A DNA stretch of 64,000 nucleotides from Streptomyces cellulosae (GTDB taxonomy: Bacteria > Actinomycetota > Actinomycetes > Streptomycetales > Streptomycetaceae): NCBI RefSeq assembly GCF_000721105.1, contig NZ_JOEV01000012.1, positions 124,001 to 188,000 of the forward strand, in the 5' to 3' direction. Positions within the stretch are counted from its first letter, which is position 1; each line of letters begins with the position of its first letter. The notes under the pieces are model-generated. The model was not told where the DNA came from. It searched no databases and saw nothing but the letters and a program-made list of their open reading frames with translations. The translations under genes were made by a program, and so were the position numbers. Positions 23,658 through 33,281 of this stretch are shown piece by piece.

Positions 23658-25775
23658 ATGATGACCGAGGCTGACTCCTTCCCCCGCCGGCACGCCCGTA
23701 CCCAGCGGTTCACGCTCGGCGCGCCGCGTGCGTTCACCGTGGCGCCGGACGGTTCACGTGTCGTGTTCCTGCGCTCGGGCTCGGGTACCGACCGGGCCAA
23801 CTCGCTGTGGGTGCTCGACCTTCCGGACGGCACGGAGCGCGTGGCGGCGGACCCGCGCGCCCTGCTGGGAGGTGCGCCGGAGCACCTCTCGCCCGAGGAG
23901 CGGGCGCGGCGCGAGCGCAGTCGTGAGGGCGGCGCGGGCATCGTCGGCTACGCCACCGACGCCGCCGTGGAGTTGGCGTGTTTCGCCTTGTCGGGGCGGC
24001 TTTTCGCGGCGGAGCTGAGGGCCGGTACGGCACGTGAACTCCCCGTCGCCGGGACGGTGATCGACCCGCGCCCCTCCCCCGACGGACGGCACATCGCGTA
24101 CGTCGCGCGGGGCGCCCTGCGGGTGACGGGCGCCGGGGGCGAGGACGACCGGCCGTTGGCGGAGCCCGAGTCGAAGCAGGTCGCCTACGGTCTCGCGGAG
24201 TTCATCGCGGCCGAGGAGATGGGCCGCTCGCGGGGCTTCTGGTGGTCGCCGGAGTCGGACCGGCTGCTGGTGGCCCGGGTGGACGACTCGCCGGTGCGGC
24301 GGTGGTGGATCTCCGACCCGGCCCATCCGGACCGTGATCCACAACACGTGCCGTACCCGGCGGCGGGCACGGACAACGCGGACGTACGGCTGTTCGTGAT
24401 CGGCCTGGACGGGGTGCGCACGGAGGTCGTCTGGGACTGGGCGCGGTATCCGTACCTGGCACATGTGCACTGGTCAGCGGCGGGTGCGCCCCTGCTGCTC
24501 GTACAGGCGCGCGACCAGCGCAGTCAGCTCTACCTGGCCGTTGATCCGGAGACCGGCGCGACCCGGATGGTGCACGCGGACGAAGATCCAGTTTGGCTCG
24601 ATCTTTTCCCCGGGGTGCCGTGCTGGAGCCCGTCAGGACAGCTGGTGCGGATCGCCGACGAGGGCGGCGCGCGGGTCCTGGCGGTCGGCGAACGGCCGCT
24701 GACCGGCGCCCAGTTGCATGTCCGGGCGGTGCTGGACATCTCCGACGGTGACGTGCTGGTCTCGGCCTCGGCGGGCGAGGAGGCCGAGGTCCCGGAGACC
24801 GGCGAGGTCCACGTGTACCGGGTGAACGAACTCGGAACGGAGCGTGTGTCCCAGGAACCCGGCGTGCACTCGGCGGTGCGCGCCGGGGGCGTGACGGTGC
24901 TGGTGTCCTCGGCGCTGGACCGGCCGGGCGCCCGGGTGCGGGTCCTGCGCGACGGGAAGCAGGTGGCGCTTGTCGCCTCGTACGCCGAAGATCCCGGTAT
25001 GTCGCCGCGCGTGACCCTCACCGAGGGGGGCGCACGACGAATCCCGTGCGCCGTGCTTATGCCTACGGACTACCCGGGCGACACTCCCCTTCCGGTTCTG
25101 CTGGATCCCTACGGCGGTCCGCACGGCCCCCGCGTGGTCGCCGCGCACAACGCGCACCTCACCTCGCAGTGGTTCGCCGACCAGGGTTTCGCCGTCGTCG
25201 TCGCCGACGGCCGGGGCACCCCCGGCCGCTCTCCGGCCTGGGAGAAGGCGGTCCACCACGACTTCACGGTGTCCCTGGACGACCAGGTCGAGGCGCTGCA
25301 CGAGCTCGCGAAGAGGTATCCGCTCGACCTGTCCCGGGTGGCCATCCGCGGGTGGTCCTACGGCGGCTGGCTGGCCGGGCTCGCGGTGCTGCGCCGCCCG
25401 GACGTCTTCCACGCGGGCATCGCGGGCGCCCCGGTGACCGACTGGCGTCTGTACGACACCCACTACACGGAGCGCTACCTGGGCGACCCGGCCGCGCACC
25501 CGGAGTCGTACGCGAAGAGTTCGCTGGTGACGGACGACGGCCTGTCCTCCCCCGCCGAGCCGCACCGGCCGCTGATGATCGTGCACGGCACCGCCGACGA
25601 CAACGTGGTCTTCGCCCACGCCCTGCGACTGTCCTCCGCCCTGCTGGCGGCCGGCCGCCCGCACGAGGTGCTGCCGCTGTCCGGGGTGACCCACATGACC
25701 CCACAGGAACAGGTGGCGGAGAACCTGCTCCTGCTCCAGGTGGACTTCCTCCGCCGCACCCTCCGACTGGGCTGA
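23658..25775 (+). CDS. Prolyl oligopeptidase family serine peptidase (S9, DPP4-like)
   Basis: A 705-residue cytoplasmic peptidase. The N-terminal two thirds form a DPPIV-type beta-propeller, with IAAEEMGRSRGFWWSPESDR carrying the paired Glu residues that fix the free N-terminus in dipeptidyl peptidases. The C-terminal alpha/beta-hydrolase domain has the nucleophile Ser in AIRGWSYGGWLAGLAVLRR. The Asp (HGTADDNVVF) and His (LSGVTHMTP) complete the triad. It probably trims peptides imported by the nearby Dpp/Opp systems. Two consecutive ATGs mark the start at 23658. The last 15 bp and the following 45 bp recur at 26983-27039. Confidence 0.93.
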   Translation: MMTEADSFPRRHARTQRFTLGAPRAFTVAPDGSRVVFLRSGSGTDRANSLWVLDLPDGTERVAADPRALLGGAPEHLSPEERARRERSREGGAGIVGYATDAAVELACFALSGRLFAAELRAGTARELPVAGTVIDPRPSPDGRHIAYVARGALRVTGAGGEDDRPLAEPESKQVAYGLAEFIAAEEMGRSRGFWWSPESDRLLVARVDDSPVRRWWISDPAHPDRDPQHVPYPAAGTDNADVRLFVIGLDGVRTEVVWDWARYPYLAHVHWSAAGAPLLLVQARDQRSQLYLAVDPETGATRMVHADEDPVWLDLFPGVPCWSPSGQLVRIADEGGARVLAVGERPLTGAQLHVRAVLDISDGDVLVSASAGEEAEVPETGEVHVYRVNELGTERVSQEPGVHSAVRAGGVTVLVSSALDRPGARVRVLRDGKQVALVASYAEDPGMSPRVTLTEGGARRIPCAVLMPTDYPGDTPLPVLLDPYGGPHGPRVVAAHNAHLTSQWFADQGFAVVVADGRGTPGRSPAWEKAVHHDFTVSLDDQVEALHELAKRYPLDLSRVAIRGWSYGGWLAGLAVLRRPDVFHAGIAGAPVTDWRLYDTHYTERYLGDPAAHPESYAKSSLVTDDGLSSPAEPHRPLMIVHGTADDNVVFAHALRLSSALLAAGRPHEVLPLSGVTHMTPQEQVAENLLLLQVDFLRRTLRLG

Positions 25776-25819
25776 GCAACGACACTCCACAGAGCACCGC
25801 AACCGTCCATCAAGGAACC
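25761..25819. repeat. Direct repeat, left copy, including the 3' end of the S9 peptidase gene
   Basis: This 59-bp stretch begins with the last codons and stop of the peptidase gene (CTCCGACTGGGCTGA) and matches 26983-27039. By eye, six substitutions and two single-base gaps separate the copies. They bracket a 1.16-kb segment that holds the GH114-like gene. Confidence 0.8.
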
Positions 25820-25848
25820 GGAGCGACCGGTCAGTTCGGGCAGGACCA

Positions 25849-25876
25849 GAGAAGGGGCCCTGGAGGGGCCCTTCTC
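25849..25876. terminator. Terminator between the S9 peptidase and GH114-like genes
   Basis: A hairpin of GAGAAGGG...CCCTTCTC with one G-G mismatch, then CCC/GGG around a TGGA loop, between two convergent genes. Confidence 0.6.
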
Positions 25877-25963
25877 GCCCCGACCACACCTTCGGCAGGA
25901 TCCTCGACGCCGGAGCGGCCGGCGCTTACCGGTGACCCCGCCACCTCGCTCGACGGGCCCGCG

Positions 25964-26779
25964 TCAGCAGGTCTGGCGGAGGTGGCCGCTCTCACCCTTC
26001 GGCACGACATCCCTGTCGCGGCGAACGATGCTCAGTGTGCCGTCCCAGCCCATGCACGCCTGCGACAGGCCCGTCGCCGAGTACTCGACCACCAGCACGT
26101 TGTCGTCGAAGGCGTCGGCGAACTCGCCGCACTCCTTCCACTGGCCACACTCCTCCACCACGGCGAAGTCCAGACCCACGGATGCCCGGTCGGGCGCGAG
26201 CTCCACGGTGTTCTTCTGGCCCATGGCCAACCCCTTCTCATGGGCGTGCGTCGACAGCAGCTTCATGAACGCCTTGGCGTGGTCGCCGTTCAGGTAATCC
26301 GGAAAGCGAGTGAAGGTGTCGTAGTTGTCGGCCTCGACGGCATTGAACCCCTTGGCCGCGCACTCGTCGATCCAGGTGCCCACCTTGGCCGCGATGCGCT
26401 CCTGCTTGGCGTCCGTACGGATGTCCAGTACCGCCTCGTCCCAGTCCTTGTCGTAGACGACGGCTCCGCTTGCGTCGCGCAGCAGCAGGTCGGGGGCCCA
26501 GTCGCCTTCCGCGTGCTCCTGCGCCTGGAAGGCGTTGATGTAGCAGATGTTGTACCCGCCCGGGGCGGGCGTGTCCTCGCGGTCACGGCTGACCACCTTC
26601 ACACCGGTGGGGGGTGTGTATCCACCGCCGATCTGGTAGTCCCATCCCACGTGTTTCGGGGGCGGCGTCACCGTGACGGCGTCCGCTGAGGGGGCGCATG
26701 AGGGAGCGCCGACCATGGCCGCGGCGACCGCGAGGATGGCGGGGCCGCGACGGGACAGCACACGCATCACACTGCTCAT
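25964..26779 (-). CDS. GH114-like exported glycoside hydrolase (endo-alpha-1,4-polygalactosaminidase family)
   Basis: 271 residues. An export signal (GPAILAVAAAMVGAPSC) with a Cys at its end suggests Sec export and perhaps lipidation, although the lipobox is imperfect. The mature part matches the GH114 TIM-barrel: VGWDYQIGGGYTPP, GYNICYINAFQAQEHAEGDW, YDKDWDEAVLDIRT, and a catalytic-type acidic segment in KGFNAVEADNYDTFTRFP, then MGQKNTVELAPD and FAVVEECGQW. Family members cut galactosaminogalactan or related exopolysaccharide. The gene lies within a segment bounded by imperfect direct repeats, which suggests later insertion. Confidence 0.85.
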   Translation of the reverse strand: MSSVMRVLSRRGPAILAVAAAMVGAPSCAPSADAVTVTPPPKHVGWDYQIGGGYTPPTGVKVVSRDREDTPAPGGYNICYINAFQAQEHAEGDWAPDLLLRDASGAVVYDKDWDEAVLDIRTDAKQERIAAKVGTWIDECAAKGFNAVEADNYDTFTRFPDYLNGDHAKAFMKLLSTHAHEKGLAMGQKNTVELAPDRASVGLDFAVVEECGQWKECGEFADAFDDNVLVVEYSATGLSQACMGWDGTLSIVRRDRDVVPKGESGHLRQTC

Positions 26780-27098
26780 TGAGGACGAAGCTCCACATAA
26801 CCCTGGGCGGCGTCCCAGCCTCGGACGCTGAACGCGGTCCTGGCGGCTTTGTCCGGGCTCAGGTCACGAGGGCCGATCACCGAATGGACGTGCCTTCTGC
26901 TGCCGGGCCTTCGACTCCGGCGTATCGCGAGTAGATCCATCAGGAGTTGGTTGTGTCAACCCGGCGCCGAGCGCGGGGAAAGCTCCGACTGGCTGACAAC
27001 GACACTCCCCGGAGCACCGCAACCATCAATTGAGGAACCACGACGAAACACCGGCCAGGTCCGCGAGAGCGGCGCCGGCTTAGGCGCAAAAAGCGGCA
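26780..27098. other. Non-coding spacer upstream of the GH114-like gene
   Basis: Contains the right copy of the duplicated peptidase-gene end (26983-27039) but no credible gene. The 26780-26982 part probably holds the GH114-like gene's promoter; no clear -35/-10 pair was found. Confidence 0.55.
26983..27039. repeat. Direct repeat, right copy of the S9 peptidase 3' end
   Basis: Starts CTCCGACTGGCTGACAACG and aligns over 57 bp with 25761-25819. Here it is not attached to any peptidase reading frame, so it is a duplicated fragment. Confidence 0.8.
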
Positions 27099-27130
27099 AC
27101 GGGCCGGGAGACATGGCGCTCCCGGCCCGT
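27099..27130 (-). terminator. Terminator of importer operon A
   Basis: A perfect 12-bp stem ACGGGCCGGGAG/CTCCCGGCCCGT (27099-27110 with 27119-27130), 8-base loop. On the minus strand a TTTTT run follows nearby (27089-27093 complement). It lies 109 bp after the last stop of operon A. Confidence 0.75.
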
Positions 27131-27238
27131 TTACGGCACCCGCACGGCCGTACGTCGTTCAGACTGACGCGTCCGTATATCGAGATCGGGTCGGTGAAGT
27201 TGCCTGCGTGTAAACGCGATTGGCTGGCATTTGTACGG

Positions 27239-28282
27239 TTATTCCAGGGCTTCGGGCACGACCTGCTTCTCCTCCGCGAAGTGGCAGGCCGAGTCATGGC
27301 TCTCGGGACCGGCCAGGAACCGGAACTCGGCGGGTACCGCGAGCGCCGGGACCTCCAGGGCGCAGCGCTCCCGTGCCTTCCAGCAGCGGGTGCGGAAGCG
27401 GCAGCCGGAGGGGATGTTCGTCGGGGACGGGACGTCGCCGACGAGGATGATCCGCTCCCGGTGCTCCCTGGCCGTCGGGTCGGGCACGGGGACGGCGGAC
27501 AGCAGGGCCTGGGTGTAGGGGTGCGTGGGATGGTCGTAGATCTCGGCGTCCCTGCCGATCTCGACGATCCGGCCGAGGTACATCACACCGACCCGGTCCG
27601 AGATGTGCCGGACGATCGACAGGTCGTGCGCGATGAAGATGTACGACAGGTCGAACTCGTCCTGGAGGCCCGCCATCAGGTTGATGACCTGCGCCTGCAC
27701 GGACACGTCCAGCGCCGACACCGGTTCGTCGGCGACGATGATCTCCGGGCGCAGCGCCAACCCCCGGGCGATGCCGATGCGTTGGCGCTGGCCGCCGGAG
27801 AACTGGTGCGGATAGCGGTTGATGTACTCGGGGTTGAGACCGACGACGTCGAGGAGTTCCCGCACCCTGCGGCGTCGGTCGCCCTTCGGGGCCACCTCCG
27901 GGTGGATGTCGTACGGCTCTGCGATGATGTCGCCGACCGTCATCCGCGGGTTGAGCGAGGTGTACGGGTCCTGGAACACCATCTGGATGTTGCGGCGGAC
28001 CGCCTTCAGGGCCCGGCCGGAGAGTTTGCCGATGTCCTCGCCCTTGTAGCGGATCTCCCCGGCCGTCGGCTTCTCCAGGTTGACCAGCAGCTTGGCGACC
28101 GTGGACTTGCCGCAGCCGGACTCGCCCACGATGCCGAGGGTTTCGCCGCGGTCGAGGGTGAAGTCGACGCCGTCGACCGCCTTCACCGCGCCGATCTGCT
28201 TCTTGGACAGGACCCCCCGGGTGAGCGGGTAGTGCTTGACCAGCCCGTTGACCTCCAGGATCGGCTCAGCGGTCGAGGCCAT
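27239..28282 (-). CDS. Oligopeptide ABC importer A, ATP-binding protein (DppF/OppF type)
   Basis: A 347-residue ATPase. Walker A is GESGCGKST, the signature [17 protein letters not shown], Walker [13 protein letters not shown] and the switch His in [16 protein letters not shown]. The C-terminal oligo/dipeptide extension has [17 protein letters not shown], the Cys-rich motif of OppF/DppF proteins, which in some members holds an Fe-S cluster. Last gene of operon A; its start overlaps the end of the DppD-type gene by 17 bp. It is closely related to the ATPase at 45293-46441. Confidence 0.94.
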   Translation of the reverse strand: MASTAEPILEVNGLVKHYPLTRGVLSKKQIGAVKAVDGVDFTLDRGETLGIVGESGCGKSTVAKLLVNLEKPTAGEIRYKGEDIGKLSGRALKAVRRNIQMVFQDPYTSLNPRMTVGDIIAEPYDIHPEVAPKGDRRRRVRELLDVVGLNPEYINRYPHQFSGGQRQRIGIARGLALRPEIIVADEPVSALDVSVQAQVINLMAGLQDEFDLSYIFIAHDLSIVRHISDRVGVMYLGRIVEIGRDAEIYDHPTHPYTQALLSAVPVPDPTAREHRERIILVGDVPSPTNIPSGCRFRTRCWKARERCALEVPALAVPAEFRFLAGPESHDSACHFAEEKQVVPEALE

Positions 28283-29267
28283 GCAGACACTCCCTCCAGA
28301 AGTGGCAGGCGCTGCCCCGGCCCCCGTCCGACTCGCCGGCGTGGGTCACCTCGTACAGCGGGGGTACGTCGGTGCGGCACACGTCCTGGGCCATCGGGCA
28401 ACGCGGGTGGAAGGGGCAACCGGACGGGATGTTCATGAGGTTGGGCGGCAGGCCCTTGATGGCGTAGAGCTCCTGGCCCTTCTGGTCCAGACGCGGGACG
28501 GAGTCCAGCAGGCCGCGGGTGTACGGGTGGGCGGGCGCCTTGTAGATGTCGTGGACCGGGGCGGACTCGACGATCCGGCCCGCGTACATCACGACGATCC
28601 GGTCGGCCACGTCGGCGACCACCCCCAGGTCGTGGGTGATCAGGACCAGCCCCATGCGGTACTCGCGCTGCAACTCCGCGAGCAGCTCCATGACCTGGGC
28701 CTGGACCGTGACGTCGAGGGCGGTCGTGGGCTCGTCGGCGATGATCAGGGCGGGTTCGAGGGCGAGCGCCATCGCGATCATGATGCGCTGGCGCATACCG
28801 CCGGAGAACTGGTGCGGGTACTGCCTGACCCGTTCCGCGGCGGCCGGGATGCGCACCCGGTCCATCAGCTCGACGGCCTTGGCACGGGCGTCCTTGCGGG
28901 ACATCCCCCGGTGGACCACGAACATCTCGCCGAGCTGGTCGCCGACGCTCAGCACCGGGTTCAGGGACGACAGCGCGTCCTGGAAGATCATCGCCATCTC
29001 GGCGCCGCGGATCCTCCGCCGCTCCTCCTCCTTGAGCGTGAGCAGGTCCTGGCCCCGGAAGAGGATCTCGCCGCCGGTGATCCGTCCCGGCGGGATGTCG
29101 AGGATGCCCATCACGGCCTGCGCGGTCACCGACTTGCCGGAGCCGGACTCGCCGAGCACGGCCAGGGTCTCCCCCGCGTCCACGCCGTAGTCGACCCCGT
29201 TGACCGCCTTGGCGACACCGTCCCGGGTCCGGAACTCCACGCGCAGATCACGCACTTCGAGCAACAT
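28266..29267 (-). CDS. Oligopeptide ABC importer A, ATP-binding protein (DppD/OppD type)
   Basis: A 333-residue ATPase. [16 protein letters not shown] (Walker A), [19 protein letters not shown] (signature), [12 protein letters not shown] (Walker B) and [17 protein letters not shown] (switch) are intact. A C-terminal [17 protein letters not shown] motif completes the family pattern. It pairs with the DppF-type subunit to form the heterodimeric motor. It starts 9 bp after the permease gene stop. Confidence 0.94.
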   Translation of the reverse strand: MLLEVRDLRVEFRTRDGVAKAVNGVDYGVDAGETLAVLGESGSGKSVTAQAVMGILDIPPGRITGGEILFRGQDLLTLKEEERRRIRGAEMAMIFQDALSSLNPVLSVGDQLGEMFVVHRGMSRKDARAKAVELMDRVRIPAAAERVRQYPHQFSGGMRQRIMIAMALALEPALIIADEPTTALDVTVQAQVMELLAELQREYRMGLVLITHDLGVVADVADRIVVMYAGRIVESAPVHDIYKAPAHPYTRGLLDSVPRLDQKGQELYAIKGLPPNLMNIPSGCPFHPRCPMAQDVCRTDVPPLYEVTHAGESDGGRGSACHFWRECLHGLDR

Positions 29268-29276
29268 GACGGCGGC

Positions 29277-30284
29277 TCACCTCAGCTTCGGATCGAGAGC
29301 GTCCCGCACGGCGTCGCCGAGCATGATGAACGCGAGCACGGTGAGGGCGAGGGCGCCGGCCGGCCAGAGGAGCATGTGGGGAGCGTTGCGGATGTAGGCG
29401 GAGGCGGCGGAGATGTCGATGCCCCAGCTGACCGTCGGCGGTCTCAGTCCGACACCGAGGTAGGACAGGGTCGCCTCCAGCGCGATGTACGTGCCGAGCG
29501 CGATGGTCGCCACGACGATCACCGGGGCGACCGCGTTGGGGGTGATGTGCCGCAGGAGGATGCGGGAGTGGGAGGCGCCGAGGGCGCGGGCGGCCTGCAC
29601 GTAGTCGTTCTGTTTGGCGGTGATGACCGAGCCGCGGGCGATACGGGAGATCTGCGGCCAGCCCAGCAGCACCATGAACCCGATCACCGGCCAGACGGTG
29701 TTGCTGGTGACGACGGACAGCAGGACCAGGCCGCCGAGGACCACCGGGATCGCGAAGAAGATGTCGGTGATCCGGGACAGGAACGAGTCCGGGGTCCCGC
29801 CGAAGAACCCGGCGAGTCCGCCGAGCACCGAGCCCAGGACCGAGACCCCGAGCGTGGCACAGACGCCGACCGTGACGGACGTACGGGCTCCGTGGACGGT
29901 GCGGGTGTAGACGTCGCAGCCCTGTCCGTCGAAGCCGAAGGGGTGGCCCGGCTGGGAGCCCTCCTGGGCCTTGGCGAGGTCGCACGCGAGGGGGTTGCCG
30001 GAGGCGATCAGGGACGGCCAGACGGAGATCACGACGAGGAACACGATCACCAGGCCGGAGATGATGAACACGGGGTTGCGGCGCAGGTCGTGCCAGGCGT
30101 CGGACCAGAGGGAGCGGGGTGTGGCGGAGGGACCGGGGCCGGCGGCCGGGGGACCTTCGAGGGTTTCCCCCTCGCTGGTGGCGAGGTCCATCGCGCCGCC
30201 CATGCCGGTCGCGGCGATCGCCCCGTCCTCGGGGGTCCGGCCCCCGCCCGCCGTGTGCGGCTCCTGCGGAATCGGCTCAGGCAT
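29277..30284 (-). CDS. Oligopeptide ABC importer A, permease (DppC/OppC type)
   Basis: A 335-residue membrane protein. A long Gly/Pro-rich cytoplasmic N-terminus precedes SLWSDAWHDLRRNPVFIISG and the first helix. The EAA coupling loop reads AARALGASHSRILLRHITPN, and the C-terminus has the usual LGDAVRDALDPKLR. An extracytoplasmic segment with QEGSQPGHPFGFDGQGCDVY lies after helix 1. It overlaps the DppB-type gene by 8 bp. Confidence 0.92.
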   Translation of the reverse strand: MPEPIPQEPHTAGGGRTPEDGAIAATGMGGAMDLATSEGETLEGPPAAGPGPSATPRSLWSDAWHDLRRNPVFIISGLVIVFLVVISVWPSLIASGNPLACDLAKAQEGSQPGHPFGFDGQGCDVYTRTVHGARTSVTVGVCATLGVSVLGSVLGGLAGFFGGTPDSFLSRITDIFFAIPVVLGGLVLLSVVTSNTVWPVIGFMVLLGWPQISRIARGSVITAKQNDYVQAARALGASHSRILLRHITPNAVAPVIVVATIALGTYIALEATLSYLGVGLRPPTVSWGIDISAASAYIRNAPHMLLWPAGALALTVLAFIMLGDAVRDALDPKLR

Positions 30285-31200
30285 AGCGGATCCTGGGGTC
30301 GAGGACGGCGTACAGCAGGTCGACGAGCAGGTTGGCGGCCAGGAACACCAGCACCAGGACCGTCACGAAGCCGACGACGGTCTGGGTGTTCTGGCGGAGG
30401 ATCCCCTGGTAGAGCTGGTAGCCGACGCCGTGGATGTTGAAGATGCGCTCGGTGACGATCGCCCCGCCCATCAGCGCGCCGATGTCGGTGCCGATGAAGG
30501 TGACCACGGGGATCAGGGAGTTGCGCAGCAGGTGCCGGACGATGACCCGGCGCCGGGGCAGCCCCTTGGCGACGGCCGTGCGGACGTAGTCGGAGCGCCG
30601 GTTCTCCGCGATGGAGGTACGGGTCAGCCGGGTCACGTACGCCAGCGACACCGAGGCGAGGACCAGGCCCGGCACGATCAGCTCCCCGACGGTGGCGTCC
30701 GTCGACACCGACGGTTTGATCCAGCCCCACTCGACGCCGAGCAGGAGCTGGAGCAGCAGGCCGGTGACGAAGACGGGGACGGAGATCACGACGAGGCTGA
30801 ACATCAGGACGGTGGTGTCGACGGGCCGGCCGCGTCTGAGGCCGGTGACCACGCCGAGGGTGACGCCGATGACGATCTCGAAGACGATCGCGACGAGGGT
30901 CAGCCGGATGGTGACCGGGAACGCCGTCGCCATCAGTTCGGTGACCTTCTGGCCGTTGAAGGCGGTGCCGAAGTCGCCGGTGAAGACGTTGCCCATGTAC
31001 GTCAGGTATTGCTGCCAGACCGGCTTGTCGAGGCCGAACTCCCGCTTGAGCTGGGCGGCCGTCGCGGGGTCGCACTGTCTCTCGCCGCACAGGCCCGCGA
31101 TGGGGTCGCCCATCACGTTGACCATGAGGAAGATCAGCAGGGTGGCCCCGACGAAGACGGGGATCATCTGCAGCAGTCGCCGGACGACGTACCGTCCCAT
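30277..31200 (-). CDS. Oligopeptide ABC importer A, permease (DppB/OppB type)
   Basis: A 307-residue permease with six helices. The typical N-terminus GRYVVRRLLQMIPVFVGATL, the EAA loop TAVAKGLPRRRVIVRHLLRN, and the C-terminal DLLYAVLDPRIRYA mark the DppB family. A short Cys-containing extracytoplasmic piece (GLCGERQCDPATAAQ) follows helix 1. It starts 6 bp after the binding-protein gene. Confidence 0.92.
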   Translation of the reverse strand: MGRYVVRRLLQMIPVFVGATLLIFLMVNVMGDPIAGLCGERQCDPATAAQLKREFGLDKPVWQQYLTYMGNVFTGDFGTAFNGQKVTELMATAFPVTIRLTLVAIVFEIVIGVTLGVVTGLRRGRPVDTTVLMFSLVVISVPVFVTGLLLQLLLGVEWGWIKPSVSTDATVGELIVPGLVLASVSLAYVTRLTRTSIAENRRSDYVRTAVAKGLPRRRVIVRHLLRNSLIPVVTFIGTDIGALMGGAIVTERIFNIHGVGYQLYQGILRQNTQTVVGFVTVLVLVFLAANLLVDLLYAVLDPRIRYA

Positions 31201-31206
31201 GGATGC

Positions 31207-32853
31207 TCAGCCGACCTTGATCTCGTTGTAGACGGGGACGCTGAACGGGTTGAGCCTGACGTCGGAGAGCCGGTCCGAGTAGCCGGCGCTGCCGTTCTGG
31301 TACCAGAGCGGGATCGCGCCCATGTCGTCCCTGAGGACCTCTTCGGCCTGCTGGAACTTCTTGACCGCCTTCGCCGTGCCGGTCTCGGCGTTGGCCTGGT
31401 CGACGAGGTGGTCGAAGTCCTTGTCGCTCCACTTGCCGTCGTTGGAGGAGGCGTTGGTGTAGTAGAGCGGCTGGAGGAAGTTCTGGATGAGGGGGTAGTC
31501 CATCTGCCACCCCGCCCGGAACGGTCCGGGCATCTTGTGCCCGGTGATCTGGTTGCGGAAGTCGGCGAAGGTGCCGATCGGCCTGCCGACGCACGCCTTG
31601 TCGTTGCCGAGGGCGTTGTTGATGGAGTTGCAGACCGCGTCGATCCACTCCTTGTGGGAGCCGGTGTCCGCGTTGTACGTGATCTTGATCTGGCCGCCGG
31701 GCAGGCCGCCGCCCTTCTTGACCAGCTTCCTGGCCTCGGCGGGGTTGTACGCGCAGGCGCTCCCGCACAGGCCCTTCTTGAAGCCGCCGTCCTCGCCGAG
31801 GACCGGGGAGGTCCAGTCGGTGGCGGGGGTGCGGGTCTTCCGGAAGATCGTGTCGGTGATCTGGTCGCGGTTGATGGCCATGGACAGGCCCTTACGGACC
31901 TTCTCCATGCCGGGCTTGTTCCACCGGGGGTCGTAGAACGGGAAGGCGAGGGTCTGGATGATGCCGGCGGGAGTGTTGATGTACCGGCCGCCCAGGTCGC
32001 TCTTGACGTTCTTGAGCTGGGCGGCGGGGACGTCGTCGACGAGGTCGAGGTTGCCGGCCATCAGGTCGGTGTAGGCGGTGTTGTTGTCGGTGTAGACCTT
32101 CAGGTCCACGCCGCCGTTTCGCGCCTTGTCCGTGCCGGGGTAGCCGTCCCACGTGCGCAGGGACATCTGGGAGCCCCTGGTGTACGACTCGACGGTGTAC
32201 GGGCCGTTGCCGACCGGCTTCTTCACCCAGGCGGCGTGGTCCTTGAAGAAGGCCTGCGGCAGCGGGGCGAAGGCCGGGTAGCCGAGGGTGTCCGGGAACG
32301 TCGAGAACTTCTGGTTGAGCTTGACGGTGAAGGTCGTGGCGTTGACGACCTTGAGTCCGGAGAGGGTGGAGGCGGTCTGCGTGCCGCTGTCCGGGTGGAC
32401 CTTGTCGTAGCCGGCGATGTAGCCGAAGAAGTACGCGTTCCGCTGGTTGTTCCTCAGGCTCGCCCCGTAGTTCCAGGCGTCCACGAAGGACTTCGCGGTG
32501 ACCGCCTCGCCGTTGCTGAACTTCCAGCCGCTCTTGATGGTGATGGTGAAGTTCCGCGAGTCCGAGGTGGCGATCTTCTCGGCCAGCATGTTCTCGGCCT
32601 TGCCGGTCTCCGGGTCGTACTTCTTCAGGCTCCGGAAGATCATGTCGAGGACCTTGCCGCCCTGCACCTCGTTGGTGTTGGCCGGCTCCAGCGGGTTCTG
32701 CGGGTCGCCCCAGGAGGCGCTGAGCACCGCGCCGCTGTCCCCGCTGCCGCTGCCGCCGCCGCAGCCGGACGCCATGAGGGCCACCGCGGCCGCACAGGCA
32801 CCCCACTTGACGTACGTGCGCGGGTGGCTGTGCGGATGCCTGGCTCCACGCAT
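31207..32853 (-). CDS. Oligopeptide ABC importer A, substrate-binding lipoprotein (SBP_bac_5, BldKB-like)
   Basis: 548 residues. The signal peptide (VKWGACAAAVALMASGC) ends in a lipobox Cys, so the protein is anchored outside the membrane. The mature part is a complete family 5 peptide-binding protein: SWGDPQNPLEPANTNEVQG, KSGWKFSNGEAVTAKSFVDAW, PVGNGPYTVES and GLSMAINRDQI. The ATG at 32853 has AGGAGGAGG eight bases upstream; 61 residues of upstream open frame are rejected. First gene of operon A, divergent from importer B. Peptide uptake for nutrition or developmental signalling is the likely role; the ligand is unknown. Confidence 0.93.
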   Translation of the reverse strand: MRGARHPHSHPRTYVKWGACAAAVALMASGCGGGSGSGDSGAVLSASWGDPQNPLEPANTNEVQGGKVLDMIFRSLKKYDPETGKAENMLAEKIATSDSRNFTITIKSGWKFSNGEAVTAKSFVDAWNYGASLRNNQRNAYFFGYIAGYDKVHPDSGTQTASTLSGLKVVNATTFTVKLNQKFSTFPDTLGYPAFAPLPQAFFKDHAAWVKKPVGNGPYTVESYTRGSQMSLRTWDGYPGTDKARNGGVDLKVYTDNNTAYTDLMAGNLDLVDDVPAAQLKNVKSDLGGRYINTPAGIIQTLAFPFYDPRWNKPGMEKVRKGLSMAINRDQITDTIFRKTRTPATDWTSPVLGEDGGFKKGLCGSACAYNPAEARKLVKKGGGLPGGQIKITYNADTGSHKEWIDAVCNSINNALGNDKACVGRPIGTFADFRNQITGHKMPGPFRAGWQMDYPLIQNFLQPLYYTNASSNDGKWSDKDFDHLVDQANAETGTAKAVKKFQQAEEVLRDDMGAIPLWYQNGSAGYSDRLSDVRLNPFSVPVYNEIKVG

Positions 32854-33159
32854 GGAGTGCCTCCTCCTGAGCGCCCCGTGCAGTGCGCTGTGCAGCCGAC
32901 GCCGGGATGACGAACCGTTACCGGTCAATATCAGCACAAACAACCCATACCGCACGTGAGCACAGGCCGTACGGGTCACCGGCCGCACAGGAGTCCGAGC
33001 CGTCACCGGCAGGAGGGACAGGCTCCGGCGCGCCATGGCGAGAAACAGGCGGGGAACGTCGTCAGGCCGTCACCTGGGCGGCGTCACAGGTGTGGACCAA
33101 TGGCTGTCTCGTTCCCATCTCAGGTTTATTTCCGCAGGCCACACGGGGTACGCGCGCCG
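32854..33159. other. Divergent spacer between importers A and B, promoter region
   Basis: Holds no credible gene. It must carry the promoter of operon A on the minus strand. The stretch 32921-32970 is AT-richer than its surroundings. Confidence 0.5.
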
Positions 33160-33189
33160 TTGACGGGTGCCGAGCAGCGCTGATAGACA
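33160..33189 (+). promoter_or_regulatory. Candidate promoter of importer operon B
   Basis: TTGACG (33160-33165), 18-bp spacer, TAGACA (33184-33189). This fits a vegetative sigma factor with a weak -10, about 93 bp before the ATG at 33282. Confidence 0.4.
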
Positions 33190-33281
33190 CTCACATCATT
33201 CCGCCGACATCCCCTGGTCCGGTCCGATCCGGCAGGCCAACAAGCCGTCCCTGTGCGAGTGATGACGCGAGGTCACGACCT

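Noticed and set aside
28236..32910. Two very long plus-strand frames (734 and 979 codons) opposite importer A
   Set aside because: They mirror five intact ABC transporter genes; composition is Val/Asp/Gly/Arg-rich with no domains.
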